In this document: positions 1-5,004 of the stretch, in pieces
Numbering within the stretch: position 1 is the stretch's first letter
How the letters are laid out: every line of letters begins with the position of its first letter
Assembly (NCBI GenBank): GCA_014377795.1
Contig: JACMOY010000025.1
Coordinates: forward strand, 1 to 5,004
Reading direction: 5' to 3'
DNA length: 5,004 bases
Origin: Actinomycetota bacterium
GTDB lineage: Bacteria > Actinomycetota > Actinomycetes > Actinomycetales > Angustibacteraceae
Position numbers and translations under genes: made by a program
The notes under the pieces: model-generated
What the model saw: the letters and a program-made list of their open reading frames with translations, nothing else
What the model was told of the DNA's origin: nothing
Database searches by the model: none

Positions 1-2
1 AC

Positions 3-758
3 GCCGAGACGATCGCGGCGATGCGCGTCGCCGGCCGGGTCGCCGCCGAGGCGATGGCCGCGGCCGCCGCCGTCGCCGCCCCCGGCGTCACGACCGACGA
101 GGTCGACCGGGTCGGCCACGAGTACCTGCTCGACCACGGCGCCTACCCCTCGACGCTGGGCTACCGCGGGTTCCCCAAGTCGCTGTGCACCAGCGTGAAC
201 GAGGTCGTCTGCCACGGCATCCCCGACGACCGGCGTCTCGAGGACGGCGACATCCTCAACATCGACATCACGGCGTTCATGGTGATCGACGGGCTCGGTG
301 TGCACGGCGACACCGACGCGACGTATCTGGTCGGTGACGTCGACGAGGAGTCGCGGCTGCTCGTCGAGCGCACCCACGAGGCGATGATGCGCGGTATCCG
401 GGCGGTGCGCCCCGGCCGCCAGATCAACGTCATCGGCCGGGTCATCGAGTCGTACGCCAAGCGGTTCGGCTACGGGGTGATCCGCGACTTCACCGGGCAC
501 GGCATCGGCACCGCGTTCCACTCCGGGCTGGTCGTGCCGCACTACGACGCGGCGCCGCACTACGACACGGTCATCGAGCCCGGGATGACGTTCACCATCG
601 AACCGATGCTGAACCTGGGCACCCACGAGTGGCAGATGTGGGATGACGGCTGGACCGTCGTCACCAAGGACCGGCGGCGTTCGGCACAGTTCGAGCACAC
701 CCTGCTCGTCACCGATGATGGTGCAGAGATCCACCCCCTGACGGGGGACTCAGCATGA
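3..758 (+). CDS. map: Type I methionine aminopeptidase, 5' end outside the window
   Basis: Cytoplasmic metalloprotease that removes the initiator Met from nascent proteins. Numbering from the Met at base 21, the five metal ligands of the family are all visible: Asp82 (NIDIT), Asp97 (HGDTD), His160 (GHGIG), Glu194 (FTIEP) and Glu225 (FEHT). The substrate-site histidines His65 (VCHGIPDD) and His167 (FHSG) are also present. The reading frame is open upstream of base 21 (AETIAA), and in E. coli MAP the equivalent MRVAGR stretch is internal, following an IEK-type sequence. The true start is therefore probably left of the window and the ATG at 21 is internal. The C-terminus looks complete. The metal ligands Asp82 and Asp97 are 15 residues apart, against 11 in E. 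coli MAP (Asp97/Asp108), so a 4-residue insertion lies between them. The stop TGA overlaps the ppgK ATG (ATGA), so the two genes are very probably one operon. Identification is firm; the actinobacterial paralogue class is not assigned. Confidence 0.96.
   Translation, partial: AETIAAMRVAGRVAAEAMAAAAAVAAPGVTTDEVDRVGHEYLLDHGAYPSTLGYRGFPKSLCTSVNEVVCHGIPDDRRLEDGDILNIDITAFMVIDGLGVHGDTDATYLVGDVDEESRLLVERTHEAMMRGIRAVRPGRQINVIGRVIESYAKRFGYGVIRDFTGHGIGTAFHSGLVVPHYDAAPHYDTVIEPGMTFTIEPMLNLGTHEWQMWDDGWTVVTKDRRRSAQFEHTLLVTDDGAEIHPLTGDSA
734..747 (+). promoter_or_regulatory. G:C hairpin holding the ppgK Shine-Dalgarno
   Basis: CCCCC (734-738), TGAC loop (739-742), GGGGG (743-747): a perfect 5-bp G:C stem in the last codons of map. 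The 3' arm is the core of the ppgK Shine-Dalgarno (GGGGGA, 743-748). The stem is visible directly. Its role is inferred: ribosomes finishing map would melt it and free the site, giving coupled translation of ppgK. Confidence 0.5.
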
Positions 759-1516
759 ACGGCATCGCGCTGGGGATCGACGTCGGTGGCTCGGGCATCA
801 AGGGCGCTCCGGTCGATCTGGCCACGGGCTCGCTCGCCGCCGAGCGCCTGCGGGTTGAAACGCCGCAGCCCTCCACCCCCGAGGCCGTCGCCGAGGTCGT
901 GGCGCAGATCGTCGACCACTTCGCGGCTGCGCTCGGTGACGGCGCGATCGGGGTGACCGTTCCCGCGGTGGTCACCGGCGGCGTGGTGCGCACCGCAGCC
1001 AACATCGACCAGTCCTGGATCGGGACGGACGCCGATGCGCTGTTCACCGGCCGGCTCGGCCGGGCGGTTCACCTCGTCAACGACGCCGACGCGGCCGGCG
1101 TCGCCGAAGCGCGGTTCGGTGCGGCCCGCAGCACCAAGGGGCTCGTCGTGGTCACCACGCTCGGCACCGGCATCGGCACCGCCCTGCTGTTGGACGGCCG
1201 CCTCGTACCCAACAGCGAGCTGGGCCACCTCGAGATCGACGGGTACGACGCCGAGACGCGGGCGGCGTCCAGCGCGCGCGAGAACGAGGGTCTGTCGTGG
1301 GAGGACTGGGCGGCCCGTCTCCAGCGGTACTACGGGGCGATCGAGGACCTGCTGTGGCCGGCGCTGATCGTGGTCGGCGGGGGTATCAGCAAGAAGGCCG
1401 ACAAGTTCCTGCCGCTGCTGCACCTGCGCGCCCCGATAGTCGCCGCCCAGCTGCGCAACGAGGCGGGCATCATCGGCGCTGCGGTGCTGGCCGACGAGGA
1501 ACGCGTCAGCGACTGA
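755..1516 (+). CDS. ppgK: Polyphosphate glucokinase (ROK family)
   Basis: Phosphorylates glucose to glucose 6-phosphate using inorganic polyphosphate and usually also ATP; cytoplasmic entry point to glycolysis. The 253 residues show the ROK/hexokinase fold signatures in order. These are the N-terminal phosphate-binding motif [11 protein letters not shown] (7-17), a [12 protein letters not shown] stretch (80-91) typical of actinobacterial PpgK, and NDADAAG (109-115) with Asp110 as probable catalytic base. They are followed by the second phosphate motif LGTGIG (136-141), the sugar-binding ELGHLE (155-160, Glu155, His158, Glu160) and [12 protein letters not shown] (206-217). The CxCGxxGC zinc motif of many ROK repressors and kinases is absent, as expected for PpgK. 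Length matches the family (about 250-265). The ATG overlaps the map stop, with a GGGGGA Shine-Dalgarno at 743-748, 6 nt before the start. Its resemblance to the mycobacterial PpgK sequence is from memory. Polyphosphate preference cannot be proved from sequence alone. Confidence 0.94.
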   Translation: MNGIALGIDVGGSGIKGAPVDLATGSLAAERLRVETPQPSTPEAVAEVVAQIVDHFAAALGDGAIGVTVPAVVTGGVVRTAANIDQSWIGTDADALFTGRLGRAVHLVNDADAAGVAEARFGAARSTKGLVVVTTLGTGIGTALLLDGRLVPNSELGHLEIDGYDAETRAASSARENEGLSWEDWAARLQRYYGAIEDLLWPALIVVGGGISKKADKFLPLLHLRAPIVAAQLRNEAGIIGAAVLADEERVSD

Positions 1517-1522
1517 CCGCGC

Positions 1523-1858
1523 TCAGGACGCGGGCTTGGCGGGCACCGGCGGCATCGTCACGCCGGCAGCGACACAGGCAGCGCGCAGCTTGGGACCGCT
1601 CGCGGCGGACCTCGCACCGACCACCACGACGGAGGCCTTGATGCCCGGGGTCGTCGAGGCCTTGGCCGCATCGCCCGCCGCGTAGATGGCGGTGACCGCC
1701 TTGACCTTGTCGTTCACGTTCGCATACGCCTGGGTCAGCGCCGCGCACGCCTTGGCCCCGTTGGGGTCCGACGTCGCCAGGTCGGTGGCGGTCGCTGTCG
1801 AGCCGGAGGCGCAGGCCCCGAGCAGCAGGACGGCGGCGAGCACGAACAGGCGGCGCAT
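1523..1858 (-). CDS. Small alanine-rich lipoprotein of unknown function
   Basis: A 111-residue protein that I do not recognise beyond its export signal. It begins MRRLFVLAAVLLLGAC: two Arg, a hydrophobic core (residues 4-13) and the lipobox LGAC (13-16), so Cys16 should be lipidated after cleavage by signal peptidase II, anchoring about 96 residues outside the membrane. The mature part opens with a Ser/Thr/Ala linker (17-30), continues as an Ala-rich, probably helical domain (about 35-98), and ends in a Pro-rich tail. Cys38 and Cys95 could form a disulfide. The ATG at 1858 is chosen because AAGGAG-type Shine-Dalgarno bases lie at 1864-1870, 5 nt upstream, and because the signal peptide begins there; an in-frame TTG at 1924 would put 22 unconvincing residues in front. 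It lies 67 nt downstream of the beta-propeller gene on the same strand and ends 6 nt from the convergent ppgK stop. Start codon and Shine-Dalgarno are inside a perfect inverted repeat. Confidence 0.85.
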   Translation of the reverse strand: MRRLFVLAAVLLLGACASGSTATATDLATSDPNGAKACAALTQAYANVNDKVKAVTAIYAAGDAAKASTTPGIKASVVVVGARSAASGPKLRAACVAAGVTMPPVPAKPAS

Positions 1859-1896
1859 GGGGGCTCCTTCGGGACGGACGACCAGGAGCCCCCATG
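1856..1896 (-). promoter_or_regulatory. 13-bp perfect inverted repeat over lipoprotein RBS and start
   Basis: CATGGGGGCTCCT at 1856-1868 is exactly complementary to AGGAGCCCCCATG at 1884-1896, with a 15-nt loop. In the - strand transcript the 3' arm is the lipoprotein Shine-Dalgarno, its spacer and the AUG; the 5' arm is a perfect anti-sequence. The folded RNA should block initiation. There is no U-tract after the stem, so a simple intrinsic terminator is less likely. A transcript must start right of 1896 to contain both arms. Confidence 0.7.
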
Positions 1897-1898
1897 GT

Positions 1899-1917
1899 GC
1901 CAGCCGCCGACGCTGGC
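1899..1917 (-). promoter_or_regulatory. Small hairpin 5' of the lipoprotein RBS stem
   Basis: GCCAGC (1899-1904) and GCTGGC (1912-1917) pair perfectly over a 7-nt loop. It lies between the beta-propeller stop codon (1926-1928) and the 13-bp stem, so the two hairpins are in tandem in the intercistronic RNA. It could stabilise the upstream mRNA end or form part of the same leader structure; short G:C stems are also common by chance in DNA of this composition. Confidence 0.35.
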
Positions 1918-1925
1918 CTGGCAAC

Positions 1926-3002
1926 TCAGGTCGTGAACGCGCCGGCGGGGACGGTGACGACCTGGCCGGCGTCCGGGATGCCGAGGAACAGCCCCGCCAA
2001 CGACCACGCCGTCGAGTACAGCGTGCCGCCGTGCCAGGCCAGGCCGGTCGGCATGGTCACCGCCGCTGTCGACTGCGCACCGGACGGGGCTATCCGGACG
2101 ACACGCCCCACGTCAGCGGGATCCAACGCGGGGTCCTCAGACAGGTTGAACAGCACCTCCGAGACGTACGCCGTGCCATCCGCGGCGACGGCCAGACCGG
2201 TGGGTGCGCTGAGGCCGGTGATCGTCCGGATCACCGCCCGGGTCCTGCCGTCGAGCACGTACACCCGTCCCTGCCCCGGCACCAGAGCCGACGCCGTACT
2301 GACCCAGACGGTGCCACCGGGACCATAGGCCACGCCGGTGGGCACCGGGTCGCAGCCCAGCTGCCTCGGGTCGTTGTTCGGGACGGAGGCGCACGGCCCG
2401 CTCGTCACCAGCGGTGGCACGAAGAAGGTCGAAACGTCACCGGATCGGCTGATGGCCAGCACGGCGTTGGCACCAGCATCGGCGACCAGCGCCAGCGTCT
2501 GACCTCGACCGGCCGCGATGCTGTAGGGGTTGGACAGTGCGTCCAGCGGGACGCCGTCCGAGTCGAACTGCGGCTGCCCGTCCGGGTTGTTAGCCAGCTC
2601 GTAAGCCTGCAGATCGGCCACCAGGGTGGCACGACCGTCGCGGACGGTGAAGATCGAGGCGCTCCCGTTGTAGGTGCTGGCGTCCGGGACCTCGGAGCCA
2701 CCGGTGATGACCGCCAGCGAACCGCCTCCGACCGCGGCCACGCCGGACGGCCCGTTCAGGTCGGCGACCACTACCGATTTCGCGCCGCTGGCAAGGTCGA
2801 CGGCACTGACCTGCCCGGCGCCGGACTCGGCGACGAACAGCCTTCCTTGGCCATAGGCCACCGAGAACGGGCCGTTCAGGCCACTCGCGACCACCTGCGG
2901 CATCGGCAGCGGCGCGGCGGACGCCGGTGCCTGCCCGACCCCGAGCAGCACCAACCCGCTCGTCGCGACGACGAGGATTCGATTTCGTGAGATGTCGAGC
3001 AT
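1926..3002 (-). CDS. Secreted ScyD/ScyE-type beta-propeller protein
   Basis: A 358-residue exported protein. Residues 1-29 form a Sec signal peptide: MLDISRNR, hydrophobic stretch 9-22, then APASA-A with probable cleavage after Ala29. The mature part is built from about six repeats of a propeller-like unit, each beginning with a (G/N/A/V/M)P-x-(S/G)-(V/I/L)-A turn: GPFSVAY (44-50), GPSGVAA (84-90), NPYSIAA (158-164), VPTGVAY (220-226), APTGLAV (266-272) and MPTGLAW (317-323). Each is followed by strands such as RLFVAE, TVWVST and TAYVSE. This matches the ScyD/ScyE (NHL/SMP-30-like) propeller family, named from cyanobacterial scytonemin clusters; most bacterial members have no known function. 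Cys204 and Cys217 flank an Asn/Asp/Pro-rich loop and may form a disulfide. No membrane anchor or sorting signal is seen. The ATG at 3002 is preferred, with AGGGAG at 3008-3013 and 5-nt spacing; starting at 3134 would bury the signal peptide. No scytonemin-type genes are nearby, so pigment synthesis should not be inferred. Confidence 0.86.
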   Translation of the reverse strand: MLDISRNRILVVATSGLVLLGVGQAPASAAPLPMPQVVASGLNGPFSVAYGQGRLFVAESGAGQVSAVDLASGAKSVVVADLNGPSGVAAVGGGSLAVITGGSEVPDASTYNGSASIFTVRDGRATLVADLQAYELANNPDGQPQFDSDGVPLDALSNPYSIAAGRGQTLALVADAGANAVLAISRSGDVSTFFVPPLVTSGPCASVPNNDPRQLGCDPVPTGVAYGPGGTVWVSTASALVPGQGRVYVLDGRTRAVIRTITGLSAPTGLAVAADGTAYVSEVLFNLSEDPALDPADVGRVVRIAPSGAQSTAAVTMPTGLAWHGGTLYSTAWSLAGLFLGIPDAGQVVTVPAGAFTT

Positions 3003-3256
3003 GTGCGCTCCCTGCGCGAGAGCCGGGGCCACTTGGGCGTGTCCGCGGTCATCGTCGCCAGACTCGACCCGTAGCACACTTAGGGGCAAGACATCAGGCG
3101 GACGAGTCAGGTGTGGTGCAGCACATTTGACCACTTACGGACCGTACCGTCATGATTTGCGCCGAGCCGACGTGACCGATTTGAACCGGGCGGCGGCCCC
3201 GAAGCTGGTCTTGAGAGGACCGCGCGTTCTGCACGCCCGAGGCCAGCGCTCGTGGT
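3003..3256. other. Non-coding gap between rnpB and the beta-propeller gene
   Basis: About 250 nt with no convincing reading frame; frames crossing it lack ribosome sites or family features. It must hold the rnpB 3' trailer and probably the beta-propeller promoter and leader. I see no hairpin followed by a T-run for rnpB termination and no convincing -35/-10 pair on the - strand. It is somewhat less GC-rich around 3080-3190. Visible details are a 13-nt copy of the rnpB 5' end (3098-3110), a short stem GCGT/ACGC with a 5-nt loop near 3220-3232, and a weak palindrome CCGATTTGAACCGG (3176-3189). Confidence 0.6.
3098..3110 (+). repeat. Inverted 13-nt copy of the rnpB 5' end
   Basis: GCGGACGAGTCAG here on the + strand is identical to the first 13 nt of rnpB as read on the - strand (3646-3634). 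An RNA continuing past rnpB would therefore carry CUGACUCGUCCGC, fully complementary to the rnpB 5' end; the normal P1 partner at 3257-3271 differs by one base (a G:U pair). It may be chance or a remnant. Confidence 0.45.
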
Positions 3257-3646
3257 GCGGACGAGCCAGCCTGTACGCCGGGTCCTGTCCCCGCGCGCGG
3301 TTACCCCCGCGCGGGTGGCGACCATCCATCTCGGCGCGCTGTTGCCAACGCGCTCCAGCGGTCTACCCGAGAGCTCGGGCGGGCCGCCCTCGAACGCTCT
3401 CTGTCTGACCTTGCTCCGGGTGGGGTTTGCCGAGCCGCCCCTGTCACCAGGGGCGCTGGTGGTCTCTTACACCACCGTTTCACCCTTACCGGGCCACCTG
3501 CTCGCCCGGCGGTCTGTTCTCTGTGGCACTGTCCCGCGGGTCACCCCGGGTGGGTGTTACCCACCACCGTGCCCTGTGGAGCCCGGACGTTCCTCGGCGC
3601 CAGGTGGCGAGACCTGACGACGCGGCCGCCCGGCTGACTCGTCCGC
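3257..3646 (-). ncRNA. rnpB: RNase P RNA, bacterial class A
   Basis: Catalytic RNA of ribonuclease P, which cuts 5' leaders from pre-tRNAs with the small protein RnpA. On the - strand all universally conserved blocks appear in the right order. The first is GAGGAACGTCCGGGCTCCAC at the 5' side (3576-3595), continuing AGGGC. A GGTGGGT-AAC-ACCCACC hairpin follows (about 3550-3566), then ACAGAGAACAGACCGCC (3508-3524), then GGTAAGGGTGAAACGGTGG starting at 3490. GGCAAACCCCACCCGGAGC lies near 3431 and ACAGGACCCGGCGTACAGG at 3270-3288. The ends pair as helix P1: GCGGACGAGTCAGCC (3646-3632) with GGCTGGCTCGTCCGC (3271-3257), 15 bp with one G:U. The roughly 390-nt length is usual for actinobacteria. Mature ends are set from P1 and may be off by a few bases. 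The gene follows the RNB ribonuclease stop codon by 17 nt on the same strand. Open frames read across this region are spurious. Confidence 0.96.
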
Positions 3647-3652
3647 GCGCTC

Positions 3653-3658
3653 ATCGTA
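3653..3658 (-). promoter_or_regulatory. Putative -10 element of rnpB
   Basis: TACGAT on the - strand, in the gap between the ribonuclease stop (3664-3666) and rnpB. Six bases separate it from 3646, the first base of P1, which is the spacing expected for a sigma-A-type start. The region 17 nt upstream (GAGTTC, 3676-3681, inside the ribonuclease 3' end) is only a weak -35 match. Position is the main support. Confidence 0.5.
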
Positions 3659-3663
3659 GGCCC

Positions 3664-5004
3664 TCAGGCGGGGACGAACTCCACCTCGCGCGAGCCGACG
3701 TCGGCCCGCACCAGCCGCACCCGCAGGGCCGCCCCGAGCGCGACGTCGCCGGTGACCGGGGCGAGCACCGGCGGGTCGAGCACCTGCACCCGGCTGCGCC
3801 CCTTCTCGCGCGCGTCCACGACCACCGCGTCGAACAGCTCACCCACCCGCCGGGAGAGGACGGCGGCCTCGACCGCGTCGGTGCAGGCCCGGTCGACGGC
3901 ACTGGCCCGCTGGTCGCTGGCCACCATGACGGCCGGCAGTGCGTGCAGCGCGTCCGACGCCCAGGCGGGCACCGGCCGGTCACGGCACAGCGCCTCGCAG
4001 ACGACCAGCCCGAACCGGTCGACCAGGCGGCGCAACGGGGCCGTCACGTGGGCGTACGGCGCCGCCACGGCGGCGTGATGCGTCTGTTCGGGCACCGCCC
4101 CCACGAACGGCGTGTACCCCGCGCCGCGGAACAGTGCGGTCGCCTCGTGGATCAGCGCGAGGTGGCGCGGGTTCGCGCGGTCCAGCGAGCGCAGGAACGC
4201 GCCGTACGTCGTCTCGGCGGGCCAGCGGGCGCCCAGCGCGGCCGCCTGGCGGTGAAACCGCAACAGCGCCGCCGGGTCGGGCGCCGGCATGGTGCGCAGG
4301 ATGCCGACCCCACCGGCCAGCATCATGTCGGCGGCGGCCATGCCCGTCATCAGCGAGATCTGCGCGTTCCAGTCCTCGGCGGCCGAGGGCGGTCGCAGCC
4401 GCAGATCGTAGCCACCCTCGACCACGACGACCTCCTGCTCGGGCAGCGGCAGGTCGGCTCCCCCGCGCTCGTCCTCCAGGGCGATCCGGCGCAGGCCGAT
4501 CGCCCGCAGCAGTGCCAGGCGCTCGTCGTCCGGCTCACCGGAGCCCGACCCGGCAGCGGCGTCGACGGCCCGCTGCACGCCGTCGTAGTCGAGCCGGTCG
4601 GTGCTGCGCACCAGGGCCCGGGCGACGTCCGCCGAGGTGACCTCGCCGTCGGCGTCCAGTCGCAGGTCCCACACGAAGGCCGGGCGCACCTGCCCCGCCA
4701 GCAGACTGCCGGCGTGCTCGCTGATCACCCTGGGGTGCAACGGAGTACGCCGGTCCGGGGCGTACACCGTCTGCCCGCGGCGACGCGCCTCGACGTCGAC
4801 CGGCCCCCCGGCCGGGACGAATGCCGGCACGTCGGCGATGGCGTAGCGGATGCGGTAGCCGCGGCCGTCGCGCTCTAGATGCATGGCCTGGTCGAGGTCG
4901 GTCGACCCCACCGGGTCGATCGTGAAGAAGGGGACATCGGTGCGGTCCGTGGGCAGCGACGGTGCGGCAGCCGACGCCGCTGCCGCTGCCTCGACCTCCG
5001 GCGC
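3664..5004 (-). CDS. RNB-domain (RNase II/R-type) 3'-5' exoribonuclease, 5' end outside the window
   Basis: Processive 3'-to-5' hydrolytic exoribonuclease of the RNase II/R superfamily, acting in RNA decay and processing in the cytoplasm. The window shows 446 codons, open to the right edge (first visible residues APEVEAAA), so the start is not visible; the GTG at 4911 lies inside the active-site motif and is not a start. Numbering from the right edge, the RNB motif TIDPVGSTDLDQA spans 28-40. Asp30, Asp36 and Asp38 align with RNase II Asp201, Asp207 and Asp209; Gln39 replaces Asp210. Farther on, YAHVTAPLRRLVD (317-329) matches the Y-x-H-x-T-S-P-x-R-R block with the catalytic-site Arg. The last 55 or so residues (about 391-446) look like a short S1/OB-type domain, ending EFVPA. 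There is little space for full N-terminal cold-shock domains unless they lie outside the window; the compact actinobacterial RNB proteins of about 450-500 residues fit best. rnpB follows directly. Confidence 0.9.
   Translation of the reverse strand, partial: APEVEAAAAASAAAPSLPTDRTDVPFFTIDPVGSTDLDQAMHLERDGRGYRIRYAIADVPAFVPAGGPVDVEARRRGQTVYAPDRRTPLHPRVISEHAGSLLAGQVRPAFVWDLRLDADGEVTSADVARALVRSTDRLDYDGVQRAVDAAAGSGSGEPDDERLALLRAIGLRRIALEDERGGADLPLPEQEVVVVEGGYDLRLRPPSAAEDWNAQISLMTGMAAADMMLAGGVGILRTMPAPDPAALLRFHRQAAALGARWPAETTYGAFLRSLDRANPRHLALIHEATALFRGAGYTPFVGAVPEQTHHAAVAAPYAHVTAPLRRLVDRFGLVVCEALCRDRPVPAWASDALHALPAVMVASDQRASAVDRACTDAVEAAVLSRRVGELFDAVVVDAREKGRSRVQVLDPPVLAPVTGDVALGAALRVRLVRADVGSREVEFVPA

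Noticed and set aside
560..1423. 287-codon open frame on the - strand opposite map and ppgK
   Set aside because: Antisense shadow of two strongly supported enzymes; no motifs or ribosome site.
1894..2328. Apparent + strand start: AGGAG followed 5 nt later by ATG at 1894
   Set aside because: This is the mirror image of the lipoprotein ribosome site produced by the perfect inverted repeat. The frame behind it is antisense to the beta-propeller gene and encodes nothing recognisable.
1686..2990. 434-codon open frame on the + strand opposite the beta-propeller and lipoprotein genes
   Set aside because: Low-complexity Arg/Gly/His-rich translation without any domain; the opposite strand has signal peptides, ribosome sites and propeller repeats.
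3003..3134. 44-residue N-terminal extension of the beta-propeller protein
   Set aside because: It would place the signal peptide internally, and the ATG at 3002 has a good Shine-Dalgarno 5 nt upstream.
3127..3156. Possible + strand promoter: TTGACC, 18 nt, CATGAT
   Set aside because: Only 4 of 6 matches in the -10 box, and it would read antisense into rnpB with no gene to serve. Not enough to call.
3176..3189. Imperfect palindrome CCGATTTGAACCGG as a possible operator
   Set aside because: Only 10 of 14 positions are symmetric, there is no second copy in the window, and no regulator gene is nearby.
3165..3230. tRNA-like pieces on the - strand: GGTTCAAATC resembling a T-loop and GGTC-CTCTCAA-GACC resembling an anticodon arm with CUC
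   Set aside because: The T-stem has a mismatch next to the loop, the distance between the two arms is too long for a normal tRNA, and no 7-bp acceptor stem can be formed. Best treated as chance resemblance or, at most, a decayed relic.
3427..4878. 483-codon open frame on the + strand opposite the ribonuclease and rnpB
   Set aside because: Arg/Pro/His-rich shadow typical of GC-rich DNA; it covers the clearly recognisable RNase P RNA and RNB ribonuclease on the other strand and has no family motif.

Overview
The window is GC-rich chromosomal DNA, by eye around 70% G+C, with the codon use of a high-GC actinobacterium. The protein types agree: an actinobacterial type I methionine aminopeptidase, a polyphosphate-glucokinase-type ROK kinase, and an RNB-domain ribonuclease with an S/T-D-L-D-Q active-site motif. 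I cannot name the genus. No mobile element, CRISPR array, tRNA, rRNA or phage gene is visible.

Layout. On the + strand, from the left edge, are map (its 5' end lies outside the window) and ppgK, joined by an ATGA stop/start overlap. Everything else is on the - strand. Reading from the right edge in the direction of transcription, there is an RNB-domain ribonuclease (its 5' end is outside the window), then the RNA subunit of RNase P (rnpB, about 3257-3646), which begins about 17 nt after the ribonuclease stop codon. A roughly 250-nt non-coding stretch follows, then a secreted beta-propeller protein of the ScyD/ScyE type, then a small lipoprotein. The two strands converge between ppgK and the lipoprotein gene, with only 6 nt between the stop codons.

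How the genes fit together. map and ppgK look like a translationally coupled housekeeping pair (N-terminal Met removal; phosphorylation of glucose with polyphosphate or ATP). The RNB ribonuclease and rnpB are both RNA-processing genes and sit in tandem. A plausible -10 element for rnpB lies in the few bases between them. The beta-propeller and the lipoprotein are both predicted to be exported and may form an uncharacterised envelope pair.

The most unusual signals are in RNA structure. The lipoprotein Shine-Dalgarno and start codon are entirely buried in a perfect 13-bp inverted repeat. The ppgK Shine-Dalgarno is one arm of a 5-bp all-G:C hairpin inside the end of map. A 13-nt sequence matching the rnpB 5' end recurs in inverted orientation downstream of rnpB. 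I see no clear novel multi-gene system; the window is mostly core genes with a few regulatory oddities.
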